Source of the DNA: Macquaria australasica
Taxonomy: Eukaryota; Chordata; Actinopteri; Centrarchiformes; Percichthyidae
Direction of reading: 5' to 3'
NCBI GenBank assembly: GCA_005408345.1
Contig: SEMN01000136.1
Coordinates: 372,001-436,000 of the forward strand
DNA: 64,000 nt
The position numbers were made by a program, and so were the translations under genes. Shown piece after piece: positions 1-12,062 of the stretch. Under the pieces are notes generated by a model. The model saw only the letters and a list, made by a program, of their open reading frames with translations, did not search any database and had not been told where the DNA came from. The stretch's first letter is position 1. Each line of letters starts with the position of its first letter.

Positions 1-592
1 TTTATTATGAGGATAACAGTTGACCCTGAAGTGACAAGCTAGTAGAAGCTGGTATGTCAGGACGTGTGTTCCTTTTCCGACTCATTTGATGGTCTCATTA
101 CAATGCAAATCACGTCAAATAATTAAAAAACAAGGTGACAAATAAAGAAGAAATGCACGATATAATAACACGGCCTAACAAACAGAAAATGAAGGAAATG
201 AGCTGAGAAATGTAAACAAACATTCAGTATTACTGCACATCTATGGACTCCGACTGTAAACCTTGACAGGTGACACCCTGTCAACTTTTGACCTGTGAAC
301 TATCCCATGAGATTGATTGACAGCAGAGCTGCCCTCTGTGGCCGAGGGCTGGCCAGTGCTGACAGGTGTCAGGCAACAGGTTAACAAGTCAAATGCTTGA
401 CAATCATAATGATCTACAACTGAAACAACCTCAGGAAAAACAACAGCGACAGTGCAGAAATACACTCGCTAGACGTTTTATGTAGACAGAACAAAACATA
501 CGATCAATGCTGTAGGATTTATTCATTACTACGTTTCCATTTTTGGATGTTCCCTGCTCGCATGACATCATTTCCTCACCTCTCTTCTTCAG
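1..592. other. Spacer left of the orphan tensin exon
   Basis: I see no gene here. The minus-strand reading frame at 241-465 has no recognisable domain and no convincing splice sites. I looked on both strands for the tensin exon that should precede the one at 593 and did not find it. Confidence 0.5.
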
Positions 593-707
593 GTACATCT
601 ACTACTTTGGCGGTTTGCTGTCAGGTACCATCAAAAAATGAACAGCAGTCCTCTGTTCCTCCACCAGATCCTCATTCCATCACTACCAAACTTCCAGGCG
701 GGAGGAG
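593..707 (+). pseudogene. Orphan, frameshifted tensin exon (phosphatase-like/C2 junction)
   Basis: This exon-like block follows a pyrimidine tract and AG (591-592) and ends at a GTCAGT donor (708). Its first part reads YIYYFGGLLSGTIK. Its second part, in another frame, reads MNSSPLFLHQILIPSLPNF. Together they match the conserved tensin segment where the phosphatase-like domain passes into the C2 domain. The frame breaks at a run of six A (633-638): an intact exon would be 113 bases and this one is 115, and the first frame hits TGA at 639-641. It lies on the plus strand, opposite to the tns2 C1 exons at 8,718-9,010, and no neighbouring tensin exon was found on either side. The preserved splice sites argue for a DNA-level copy or inversion rather than a retrocopy. 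Assembly error is possible. Confidence 0.72.
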
Positions 708-2317
708 GTCAGTCTTACACAAAGAACTAATCTTGTATAATAGCTTGCAGTGTTGTTATGGTAATTCTTAGCTTTGGATGGTGAATAGAAAGTATAAAGT
801 AAACAATGAAGTCTTTGTCTATCTATACTTTTGCTAACTGGCATAATCTGGCAAAACAGCTGTTATGAGTATTTACATGCTGTTATTGAGATTAGTGTCA
901 ATAACTTTCTGAAATAGAACATCACTTCTCATGTGTCTTCAGTTCATTTTACTTCTTTTAGTTTTACTTAATTTCCAAGATAGGAGCAATGGCACCTGGA
1001 ACATTACATTTGATGTGTTGGGTTTCTTTTAAAGAAAATAGCCCAAAATAGGTTTGTCATGAGTGCAGAAGATGGGTTTTCTACTACATGGCATTAACCC
1101 AAATGATAGCTTTCTTATTTCATGGCACACACAGACTCTGTGATACACAAAATGGAGACAGCAAACGACTTTTCAGAGGGGGCAACAGAGAAAGACTGAC
1201 AGGGAGTTTAGGAGAGTGTGATGGGGGGGAAACATAAAACAGACATGTGATTCAGGGAGGAATGAGTAAAAGGAGGAGTGAAGGGGAAACGGGCATGCTG
1301 TAATTGGTTCCTGCATGGTAGAGAACATTCAACAAACTATGCTACTGTTGAGCTGACCAGATGATGACGTTACGAGATTGTTGTCATGCAGAGCTCATAC
1401 AGACTAACACTCTGTATTTGTTATTTAGTTAGTATTTGTTAATATCCATGCTTTCTTGGATCTGCAGTGGATTCTGCACTGTAATATCCACATCTTGACT
1501 TCTTTGCCTGGATCAATCAGTTCTTTTCACATTCCACCACAGCACAAGCATAATCTGAACTTTCCAGTGTCTAAATGTACGAAGACGGGTCACAAACATG
1601 TTATAAAACCTACAGTAGGAAATGAAAGAACACAGAGATTCAGCCATAGGGGAGAGCTCCTCTCTTAATAGGTTTAATAACGGTAGTTAAGTGGATAAAG
1701 TGGTCTGCTCCAGGAAGGAACAGTAGGAGACAGACACAACATACACATGTGTACCGATGCGTAAACCCAAACACGCACACACACACACACATGTACACAA
1801 AAGAAGACAAGCGTTGAACCTAGAGGCAGAGATCGCCGACATGCAGCATAAAGGCAGAGGAGGAAGACACCAGAGTCAACAGGAAGCAATTTTCAACAGG
1901 ATGTCAACGCTGGTCAACCTAGGTTCACGTGTGCACATGCACATACAAACACACACACACACAAGCAGAGTGCATACACGTGTCTTTGGTAGCTCTGCCA
2001 GCCTCGGGGGCTTCATTAATGCATGTGGACTGTATGCTGGAGCCACTGGGAACGGAGCCATCTGGTTCAGTTTGTCCTGTTCATCAGCTCGCGTTTACTG
2101 AGGTGCCAATGACGGCACTCGACCCCACCCTCAGGGACTGACTGACTGCCTGACTGTTAGTGGACTGGATGCCTGGTCTGTTTAGTGGTTCAGTTAGCCT
2201 TGTTCATCAAGTAACACTTTTCATTCATTTATCAAGCAAAAGTGGCAAACATTCCTTATAGTTTCAGCTTCTCAAATGTGAGAATGTGCTGCTTTTCTCT
2301 GCTAAACTTTGGCTTTC
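708..2317. other. Spacer with short CA/GT runs
   Basis: I see no gene. Short CA runs near 1,778-1,792 and 1,949-1,963 create open frames such as 1,757-2,101 with low-complexity His/Thr peptides. The exon expected to follow the orphan tensin exon was not found. Confidence 0.5.
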
Positions 2318-3040
2318 GGGAAATATTTTGGGGAAAACTTATTTGCTTTTTTGCCTAGAGTTATTTGAAGATACCACTCTCATGTCTGTAGGATAAATAT
2401 GAAGCTACTGCCAGTAGTCGGCCGTAGCAGGCAGCTCTAAAAACACATTGTACGCTACCTGCTCAGCACCAAACAGCAGACAGACACAGTTAGCAACTAG
2501 CTGGTGAACATAGTGGAGCATTTAGCAGCTAAAGAGCCAGATTTTTCCCTCAGGACTTGGTAGAGACCAAAAACAGAGCTAAAAGAGAGTGAATATTGGA
2601 CCTACACTCGCCTGGTGGCCACAAACACGACTCCAAATGGATGATAATGTTGCCCTGTAACTGCTGGATGTTTAAATAAGCAACTGTTTGCTAACAAGTT
2701 CTCCATATACCTTAAAAAGTGATGATATGTCAATGTTGTGTTTACAGTTTGTTCCCGCTGCCCCCAAGTGTCCACAAACATCAATTACTGCAGGTCTTAA
2801 GCTCACTTACTGACACATCATCAGTTTTAAAGGGGCTGGTAGGTGGATTTTGTCACCTTTTGACAGAGACAGGCTAGCAGTTTTGACCTGTTTCCAAGCT
2901 AAAAAAAGCTGCTGGCTCCAGCTTCATATTGAACTGAGAGATATGAGAGTGGTATTGATTTTCTCATCTAACTCTTGGCATGAAAGCAAATACATTAGCA
3001 AAATGTCTCACTCTTTTGTTAAGACATCATCTTGTGCTCT
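2318..3040 (+). mobile_element. Non-autonomous inverted-arm repeat, family B, longest copy
   Basis: The left arm (about 2,338-2,420) is an imperfect inverted complement of the right arm (about 2,920-3,000). The arms carry an ACTCTCATGTCTGTA / TATGAGAGTGGTATTGA type core and a GAGTTA...TAACTC motif. The inner part (2,460-2,790) matches blocks at 46,290-46,630 and 32,290-32,580, and 2,830-3,000 matches 53,150-53,300. There is no transposase frame. It looks like a MITE-type element, a common percomorph repeat; the superfamily is not determined. Confidence 0.6.
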
Positions 3041-5683
3041 AGGAAATTGTGCATTTTTCACTACTTTCTGACATTTACATCCTGTCTTATCAATCTTCAT
3101 TAAACCTTTGGAGTGCAACAGTGGAGCTTCCTTAAGAGCTTCCTAGCTGCTGATCCCCTCCACAACAGAGTGACTGTGGCACAAATCTTAAAAGTTATCA
3201 CTGCCACATCTTGAATCATCACTCCTATTCCAGGGAGAGGAAATCCAGAAAAGAGAGCTGAGTCAGTTACAGGGAAACGAGAGATAAAATGTGAGTGTTT
3301 GAGACACAGGCGTCGGTATGCCATCCAGGAGGAGCGAGTTTTATTCTGACAGTCAACTCAGAGCTGACATCACACTCTGGAGAGGGAGAAGTGAGTAAGC
3401 CTTCCCATTTGAAACTGGAAAAGCAAAATAACCAGGGCTTATTCCAAGTTCCATAGTCTCACGAAAAGTCCACTGAAAGCTAAATAAAACTCTGAGGCTT
3501 TTTATTTTTGTTAACTGTTAACATTTCACCCAGGGTGCCAGAGGGCAAATTTAGGAGTGGCTGTGATTTGGGAGGCTTCACATGAAAGTAAGGCATCCCC
3601 TCTCTTTCTTCTCTCATTATCTCTCTGCCTTTCTCTCTCATCTTTGATCCCTCATTTCTCCATTTCCTAACCCCCTACAGTCTGTCTCTGCTACCTCACA
3701 CTCTGTCTCTCTCTGCTTTCATTGCCTGGGGAACAGGATAACCGCAATCATCCCTGCCGTGAGACACAAGTATGCGCTCCCCCTGAATAAACAACATCAG
3801 ATGACCAAGGACACCTCGATAAGCATCACGCAATAGCTGGAGCAAGTCACTATGTAACTGGCCCAGAGAAGAAGGGAACAAGAGGAAGCATGGACGAGGG
3901 CTCAAAGCAGAAAACAAGCAGTCCAGGGAGCAAAGATATAGACTGAGCTTAGAGGGGGAAGAAATGGCATCAGGAAGACGGGAAGGAGGAAAGAGGAGAG
4001 GCAAACAGAAAAGCAGACAGAAAGTGAGAGCGAGCGCTGGATGGGAGAGAGATGTCAACAGCTGAACATGCTGACCACTGACACAGAGCAGAGAGATTTC
4101 ACAGAGCTATTTTGATAGAGCTCCTTATTTTAGACCATACGTCCCCTCAGAACACTTAAAAACTCATTTTGTCTATTTGTCCATCAGTCATCTCACAAAT
4201 CCACTTGCCCTTTCTGGCAGCAGTGACATTTTCAAGAGATCAGGCAATGGATCTCTGTCCTATAACTCTATGTCTCATGTGACCGCATCATGGGCAACAT
4301 TTGTATTTGGTCCTTGGCACAACATTTAACATCCAATAATTGCAAAATAACACATACATTTATCACAATCGACTGTCTATATTCATCCAACACATGACTA
4401 TCAAAAGAAATATATTATGTTTTATAAATGATGCCCTGTAAGCTCAAATTGTTTTAAAGACATTGTTATGATCCCACCAAAAAATAGGAACTGTATAATT
4501 CCTGGAATATTAAATAAGGCTTGCTGTGCCCCTATCACTTGGCTTAGGCTCACAGGAAATGAAAAGCAATGGGTAAATATAAACACTGTGCATGCATCCG
4601 CGTGTGCATGCATTTTCCCCGTAATACTTTATTATTGATAAGACAAGTAAAGCAGTAAAATTAAATTAACCATGATAATTATTTGTACACAGTGCATCAT
4701 GCCAGTGACAGTTATAAATAGCAACAGTGACATCAATCAAGTCACCACCTTAATCAAGTCACGCAGATGTTCATCTGGCAGGATTTTTTTTATCCACAAC
4801 ATCCACTTCAACCACCATCCTGCTGGGTTCTCTGTCTCTATCGACCTCGCTGTTTCTACCTTCTCATTGATGTCCAATGACACGTAGAGCTACCACAGGA
4901 CAGCGTGTCCACCCGGTCTCCCGTGGTGAGACGCGAACAACAGGAAAGGTTGAGAAACATGACACTTGTTGTTGCCATGCTGCTCAAGACAACCGATAGG
5001 AGAGAAGCCACTGAAGCTGACATCTGGACTGGAGATAAACTGATAAATTAGCCAATATTATAATGCATAATGCAGATATGTCAGCCAATAAATAGCAAGA
5101 AATTGTAGTACAGAAATGCTCAAGTTTGAGGTATATGAGAAACAGTGTCACCTTTACTTATTTGGGATTTGTATCAAGATTGTTTTTGATTCTGTAAATG
5201 AAAAATTACAACTTTGCAGGCAACTTTGTTGATCTGTTCCAGCTCCACTGGCGCTAATTAGGACTAATGGACAACACTATTATGTACAACACTTGCTTAT
5301 TACACAAGCACATAGTCCATATAGCAACATAATTGCTATATCAATTCATAAATCAGCATGAGACATTAGCAGAACAGCTGGTGAGTATGAGCAGACACTG
5401 TAGCCATCTGTATTTCACCACACAACATTAGGATCCATCAGATGATGTTAGGACAGCTGACTGGGTCTGGGATACAGCCATTTGTCTCTGTCAGGTGCAC
5501 CTTGGTCATCACTGATTGTCTATACACAATATGCAACACAGACATGTATACACAGTGTTGAAGTAGATAGATACACTGGGAAATTGCATTGTTACAGCAG
5601 TGTACTGTACAAGTTATATAAATCTTGATCAAATTAAAAGAAAAAAAAGAAAAATTGTGAATGCAGACGCTTGCAAATGAATG

Positions 5684-5686
5684 CAC

Positions 5687-5725
<39 letters not shown>
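5684..5725. repeat. (CA)n microsatellite
   Basis: A nearly pure CA dinucleotide run of about 42 bases, with one CG interruption. It creates a spurious Cys/Val reading frame on the minus strand. Confidence 0.95.
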
Positions 5726-5727
<2 letters not shown>

Positions 5728-6971
5728 TCTAATCTATACTAATAACAGTCTGGCAAAGCTTGGCTGCAAGTTTCACATTTACAGGCACGTATAGTAGCAT
5801 GTAGAATACAGTTTTCTGTACCTAAACTTGCACATATAGTTATCTCATTAAAAATTAAGTCTTATGAATTCACTCTCTAGTATTAAAAATTAAAGTCTGT
5901 GTATTTTTTGTAGGTCACAGCAGGAGTCTCCGCTTCATTTTCTGCACTTGCCTTAATCACAGTAAATGAAATCCTCTTTCTGGGCAAAGCAAGAGCTCTT
6001 TGGCTACAGCTTTAATGGAATAATATGCACAATCACATGCTGCATTATCAGAGCAAACACTGTGAAGAGGCTTTAAGGTTGTTAGATTGCTACTCAGTAG
6101 AAAAGAAAAAAAAAAACACAAAGTATATGAGCCGATGTGCTTAGAATATATGAGTAAACTAAACCCAAAGCTTTACTCAGTAAATACGACGCTTAGCGTG
6201 TTTTTACCTCTGAACAAGCAGCTTCAGTCTTTCCCTCTGCCTCCGAGCAGTCCTGTGTGTAGAGTGGGATACACTACCTCCCTCTCTCTGCTCACTCTCT
6301 CTCACCAACTCTCCCTTAACCTCCCTCCCTCTCTCACCATAACACACACACGCTCCCACTGTGCCAGCAGCACATGCAACACAGCTTTGCCCTCTCGCTC
6401 TGCCTGTGTCGTACGCACAGAGACAGTAAAGCACGTCGACTGTGCAAGTACTTTCCCCCGCATGTGCACTCACGCACACATCAATACACCACCTGCGGAC
6501 ACTGGGCAGCCCCGCAAAGTGACAGGGTGCTGATGTCCAGTGACCTCTCCAGTGGCCTGAGGCTGAGAGAGAGAGATGACAAGAGGCAGAATAAAGTGGC
6601 AGCAGCACAAAGAGGCAGAATTAGAGATGTTCTGGAGATGGTACTAAGGTGGCATAACACACTGATGAAAGCATTTAAGGCTTGAAAAGAAGAAGAAAAA
6701 AATGTCACAGAGAAGGTGGGAGAAGCTTTAACTGCGACTATAAAACACCAGGAGAAGGAGAAATCTATCAGAGATTAAAGGTAAAAAAGATGATGACAGT
6801 GAGACGCAAGAGATGAAAGAAGTAAAAAAGAAAGGAGGCAATATGTTGACATATGAGAAGCACATAGAAACATACAGTACAGTCAGAGCATAGCGTGACA
6901 TGAAGCAGACAGCAATGTGCAGCCTTGACCCAATGTTCCCCTTTATTTATGAATACCCCCAAATGGGACTG

Positions 6972-6974
<3 letters not shown>

Positions 6975-7017
<43 letters not shown>
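6975..7017. repeat. (CA)n microsatellite
   Basis: A pure CA run of about 43 bases, followed at 7,056-7,070 by a run of 15 C. Confidence 0.95.
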
Positions 7018-7018
<1 letters not shown>

Positions 7019-7337
7019 CCTGCCTCCCCAGCTGCCTCTCACTTATTTGTGTTGTCCCCCCCCCCCCCCCGACAGATCACTCACTGGCAGGCATCTACGG
7101 CACTCTTGTTATTTTCTAAATTTACCCGCTCAGACTTCTCCTATCCAGATTGATCATCGTCCTGTGTGACGATGTCCACTCTCGTCCACGGCGCCTGCCT
7201 CTCCTGCAGCCACCAAGAGCTGTTTTTGGCTATCGCCGTGGTGACCAGTGGGACGAGTATGACAAAAATAATAATCCTCTTTTAATACATGCTGCTCATG
7301 CACAACAGCTGGTAGTGTCCAGTCGTACAACATTACG

Positions 7338-7371
7338 GTGTGTGCGTGGGGGGGGTGGGGGGGGGGGGGTG
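7338..7371 (+). repeat. G-rich homopolymer tract
   Basis: Runs of G broken by single T bases. The tract lies about 280 bases from a run of 15 C at 7,056-7,070. It is low-complexity DNA with no coding role seen. Confidence 0.85.
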
Positions 7372-8717
7372 TCAGGATTTGAGCTGACCTGAAGAGCTGA
7401 GAAATAAATGGGCGGTGGGTCCCTCTGTGTCTGTGTGCTGGTACTGTTGGACAGCGAGGCACAGCAGCACAGTTACAGCAAGGTCATGAGCTCACTCAGT
7501 GGTGTGTGACACTGAGCTGCTGTGAGCGAGGTCACAGGAGAGCACGGGCGGCCACTGCCAATGGTTTGACATAAGCTGTGGACAGAGAGAGCGCTTCTCT
7601 CTTACACAGCGCAAACATGAATCCACTCCTGGTCCCAGAACAACAAAGATTAGGTACCTTACTCAAAGCACAATAGTTTGCATTGCAGTCTCAAATACTG
7701 AGGTGGATGAAATAGCGCCCCTGCCTCCTCTATGATGAATTTTACCCTGCATGATTGTTTAATGGCAGAAGCTATTTCTCTTGGAGGGACTGACAACAGC
7801 ACCTCACATTTACCACTGATGAAAGGCATGAAAATGTTGTAGCGGCAAAGTGTTTTAAGGTCATGTTTTTTCTTTGAGATCTTTAATTTAATTTTATTTT
7901 ATTAATCAACATTTCTGTAAATGTGCCAGTGTTAGCCAGCTGGCTAATTTTCAACTGCAGTCCTTTGGAGAGATGTTTTGAAACCAGTGTTTTGTGATGT
8001 ACAAAGACTGCAACATGAAAATATGATGTATTTCACACACTTCATATATTAGATGTGAATAGTATGGAGTGTCAAAGGTTAAAGCCACAATGCCCTGACG
8101 ATATTGCGGCAAATACAGAATGATCGTTGAAATACAAAGAGCTATGTTGAGAAAAAGAGGGGATGCCTTGAGTAACAGATCCTAAAACACAGCGACTGAT
8201 CTATTACCACCTGACAGACAAAGGTGCCATCTCCCTGAGCTGGGCTGCTTCTTCTTGTGCTTTCTCCTCCTCTGACCCCCACCGAGACAAGCTGACAGCT
8301 CACTACTGGCCCCTTCTGCTCAGCCTGCGAGCACGTCTCACAGACACTGCTTATGAGCATCAGAATATTGTGTAAAATATTATTCTTTAAGAAGCACAAA
8401 TGCTTCATATCAAGCTGTATTAGAGAGTCATTTTGAACCACAACTGAGACTTCCCGGGTGCTTGAGGACTCTCAGGAGCTCCTGCTATGCCACATTACCA
8501 CATGACTGAATTACTCATAGCAACCTGGCTGGTTGCAGTTCACGGGGGGAGGCCTTCTTTAACCCGACATCTAGGTCAGTGCACATGGCTTCCTCCACTT
8601 AAGAATCACAGCATATTAACATCGGAACCTCTGACACAGGAGCACAATTTGCTCGGGACAGGAGGAAAGTAAAGTGTGCAATCTGTGATGAATTTAGTGA
8701 GGAAATGTATGGCTTAC

Positions 8718-9010
8718 CTTGGCTTCACATGTCTTGTGAACCGCAGCCTTGCACTCTGCACACAGTGAGGAGAGCACAGAAGTAAAGAACATGTTTTTCT
8801 GACAGTCAGAGTGAGCTCATCTATGTCAGGTCTAGGTGTGTATCCGTGCTTGTCAGTCGTGTCTCTGGGTCCGCTGCCTGACCGGACCAGAGACGTGGAC
8901 TCACCCTTGCAGAAAGCCCCGGGGTTGTCGATGTTCTGCTTGCACACATCGCACACTCGTTTCCTCTTGAAGCTCTTCTCCGTGAAGGCGTGGCTCCCTG
9001 CTTTGGCGAG
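8718..9010 (-). CDS. tns2: tns2 (tensin-2), partial: two exons encoding the C1 domain
   Basis: Exon a is 9010-8905 (106 bases) and exon b is 8755-8718 (38 bases). Together they make 48 codons that enter and leave in phase 0. The joined peptide has the full C1 zinc-finger pattern: His at HAFTEKSF, Cys 13 residues later, CDVC, then CKEC, AAVH and KTC. Acceptors end TGTCTGCAG and GTGTGCAG; donors are GTGAGT and GTAAGC. Among tensins the N-terminal C1 domain is typical of tensin-2, a focal-adhesion adaptor with phosphatase-like, C2, SH2 and PTB domains that links integrin tails to signalling. Position and strand next to eif4b match the vertebrate EIF4B-TNS2 linkage. The first coding exon should lie at higher coordinates and the rest of the gene to the left; neither was found here. 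No further minus-strand tensin exon was seen down to base 1, which is unusual. Confidence 0.82.
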
Positions 9011-9429
9011 CTGCAGACACACGGGGGGAGTCAAATCTGATCATCAAGACTGAAACCATATGAGTGCCCTCACGATAATATGCACTTTATTCTGAGTATA
9101 AAGTCAGTCATATGAGTCTTCCCCATGTGTGTCAGGGCATTTTATTTCAGCATTGTTCCTGGTTCAGTGACACACCAGCATGAGCACTGATGCCCTAACT
9201 GCTGTACATTAAACTAAACTAAAAACACCTGTCATATCACGCTGGGATTTTAAGGCATCCTGTTGTCTCTTGTTTTAACTTGTCCTCATTCTGTCTCAGT
9301 CTGAGGGCCAGCTAAGATGATGAAAAATAAGCAGTGCTTTCTGTGTTGCCACCCTCTGTAATGTGCTGCAATAGATAGACTTGGTGCTCATTGTTTTAGT
9401 GGTGTCCTCTGTGATGCTGTTCCTGTGGT

Positions 9430-9790
9430 CCAGACTGAAATATCTCAACAACTATTGGATGGTTTACCATGAAATTTGGTGCAGACATTCATGTTCCCCA
9501 GAGGACGAATTGTAATTACCCCCTGACTTTTCCTGTCGGCGCAAACATAAGGTCAACGCTTCTTGCAGAACTAATGGCATTCCTTAGCCTTAGCTATATT
9601 TTGTGTTTAATGCTAATTAGCAAATGTTAGCATGCTAACACTCTAAACTAAGACGGTGAACATGGTAAACAGTGTACCTGATAAACATCTGCATGTTAGC
9701 ATTGTCACTGTGGTGTTGCCATGGAGTTAGCATTTAGCTCAAAGCATCTCTGTGTCTAAGTACAGTCTCCAACTAGCATCATTGTGCTTT
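9430..9790 (+). repeat. Dispersed repeat family A, copy 1
   Basis: It carries the motifs AACTATTGGATGG, ATGAAATTTGGTGCAGACAT and GCTAATTAGCAAATGTTAG. Related sequence is at 40,300-40,790 (opposite orientation) and 60,395-60,600. There is no open frame. I know this as a frequent percomorph interspersed repeat; its class is uncertain. Confidence 0.65.
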
Positions 9791-10314
9791 CTGTTGACCC
9801 GTTTTATTTTTCGTCCACCTTCCCATAATAGCAAATCAAAAGGCCTTTTGCCTCTCTTCATGCCAAAACAGAAAATTGTTTAAAGAAAATTCATATAATA
9901 ATACAATGAAATATGCACCGGCAATATGGCGATAATATATATAAACTGGCCAGCAGTTCACCTTAAAGACACATCTCTTGCCATACACCCACAGAGAAAC
10001 TGAACATTCAAGTAAACCTAAAGCAGGTTTGGTGTCATTCTAGTCTCTCTTTAAGTCTGGTTGGAGTAGCTGGGGTCTTACTATAAGCTTACTATAAGTT
10101 TCCTTTCAACATTACAAGGTGGTACCACACTGGACCATCATGGCAGCTGTGTAAACACGAGACATGAGCATCTGTGGGCAAACCAAGAAGGCGACGGAGG
10201 TAAATCTGACACTGACAGACGCACTGTGACTGTTCGCAGTCTTTCTCTCAAATCTCTACTGATACCATATTATGGTCTGAAATATACTATGGATACCCTA
10301 AATGAGCTGAACGA

Positions 10315-10665
10315 TACGGCACGGTGGTGCAGTGGTTAGCACTGTTGCCTCACAGCAAGAGGGTTCTGGGTTCGCGCCAGCCGGCTGGGGCCCTTCTGTG
10401 TGGAGTTTGCATGTTCTCCCCGTGTCCGCGTGGGTTTTCTGTGGGCACTCCGGCTTCCTCCCACCATCCAAAGACATGCAAGTTAGGTTAATTGGTGATT
10501 CTAAATTGTCCGTAGGTGTGAATGTTTGTCTGTCTCTGTGTGTCAGCCCTGTGATTGACTGGCGACCAGTCCTGGGTGTACCCCGCCTCTCGCCCAATGT
10601 CAGCTGGGATTGGCTCCAGCCCCCCGCGACCCTCTAAGAGGATAAGCGGTATAGAAGATGGATAC
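10315..10665 (+). mobile_element. tRNA-like SINE
   Basis: The 5' part resembles a Pol III promoter: a box A-like GGTGCAGTGGTTAGCAC (10,325-10,341) and a box B-like GGGTTCGCGCC (10,368-10,378). The body carries the familiar fish motifs GAGTTTGCATGTTCTCCCC, CCAAAGACATGCAAGTTAGG and GATTGGCTCCAGCCCC, ending near GATAAGCGGTATAGAAGATGG. The reading frames here are not genes. Confidence 0.75.
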
Positions 10666-11747
10666 TTGATAACAGTATAAATTTAAATGATAGAGGAGAT
10701 AGATAGATAATAAAACTTTAACCCTGGAGAAAAACCTGAAACATGCATCTTTTTGCTCACACACACACACAGTCCCAGTGAGGTTACGTGCTCTAAAGGA
10801 AAATAAATGTTGCACCCTGAGTCATAATCCATGGATTTTTCTTTTCATAAACCAATACTCAACTGTCCCAGTGAAAAGAAGTAGGACAATGTTTATATAA
10901 AGTTATGGTAATGCCCTCCCAAAGCAATGCCTTCTGACAGAATGTGAAGCACATTAAACCATTAAATCTTTCCTTGAGCAGAGAAGGAGGAGGGGCCTGG
11001 AAACAGGAGGGATGTTTGTGTGCGAGTGTGTGTGTGTGTGTGTATGAGGCAATGGGAGAGGTGGAAGGCCAGAAACAGCGTACCTGCACACACTGGTGTT
11101 TCTTTTCTTGTTAAATGGCTTGATGCATTTCTCTGGTCTTGAAAAAACATTTTCCAAAGTTTTTTTTTTACTTTTTCCGATGCCTGGGTTTTTCCATACA
11201 GGAGGGGCATTGAATTTAACTCTGGACGGTGAAGGTGCAGGCACGCCGGTTTGGACTCACTCTCTCATAAACACTTATTTAATGACTATCCGACACCAGA
11301 GTCTCACTCCTCCCACCATCTTGAATTGAGAGTGGAAGGAAACTCATTCTGTTAACCGCAATGTATTATAAAACAGCCATGTCTCTAAAGTGGAGTGTAC
11401 GCAGTCTAAATCCATTATGACTGGAAATGTATAATTCATGTTTCATGTAGCCCTACCTTGAACTTTGTGTGGTTACATAATGTGGACAGAAATGCAGCTG
11501 ATTCGCTCTGACTAGACTTCACAACCCTCCACGAAACAAATCCACAGAACTTGCTTTATTAAAAGCTGTTAAGGCTTCTTTTTTTTTCAATAACATTCAA
11601 TATCGACTAAATTCAAGTGTTTTTAATCCACTTGCGGTTGATACTGGAAGGTTTGTCAAGCAGCAACATTTAAATAAACAATTAAAGCACCTCATTAGTC
11701 ATTTATGCTAACCACAACTTCATTAACTATACAGTCAATAAGTCAGA

Positions 11748-12062
11748 ACTTTAAAGGAATAGTTTGGGAAATACACTTATTCGCTTTCTTGCCGAGAGTT
11801 AGATGAGAGGATCGATGCCACCCTCATATCTGTATATTAAGTATGAAGCTACAGCCAAGAGAGGCTTAGCATAAAGCATAGACACTAGCACTGCATAAAA
11901 TTAAAAGTTAAAATTTAAAAAAAAGTATTGATTATAGTCGCTTTAAGTAGCTGCTGCTAGTAGCTTCATATTTAGTGTACAGACACAAGAGTGGTATTGA
12001 TCTTCTAATCTAACTCTTGACTAGCTCTAAAATTTCTCAACATGTGGAATTATTCCTTTAAC
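11748..12062 (+). mobile_element. Inverted-arm repeat, family B, compact copy
   Basis: The left arm (11,751-11,860; AAAGGAATAGTTTGGGAAAT, TTCTTGCCGAGAGTTAGATG) and right arm (11,958-12,061; TCTAATCTAACTCTTGACTA, ending ATTATTCCTTTAA) are inverted complements around a short core. The ends read TTTAAAGGAAT and ATTCCTTTAA. This is a palindromic MITE-like element, a deletion relative of the copy at 2,318-3,040. Confidence 0.75.

Larger units (their letters stand above)
3041..8717. other. Presumed tns2 intron region with simple repeats
   Basis: If tns2 continues leftward on the minus strand, this is intron. I looked for the next tensin exons, which encode the start of the phosphatase-like domain, and saw none. 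It contains CT/GA-rich stretches (3,596-3,720 and 6,230-6,340), (CA)n tracts, a C15 run and a G-rich run. The block at 8,210-8,342 has splice-like ends but its peptide does not match tensin. Confidence 0.4.

Noticed and set aside
3696..4058. 120-codon minus-strand frame
   Set aside because: Its N-terminal half is low-complexity Leu/Ser/Pro; the C-terminal half (LLQLLRDAYRGVLGHLML) looks protein-like but matches no family I recognise and has no splice sites.
8210..8342. Possible third tns2 exon on the minus strand with splice-like ends
   Set aside because: The peptide (VCETCSQAEQKG...GTFVCQ) does not match the tensin sequence expected after the C1 domain, and its phase does not fit exon b.
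10298..10637. Two frames of about 100 codons on opposite strands
   Set aside because: Both lie within the SINE.
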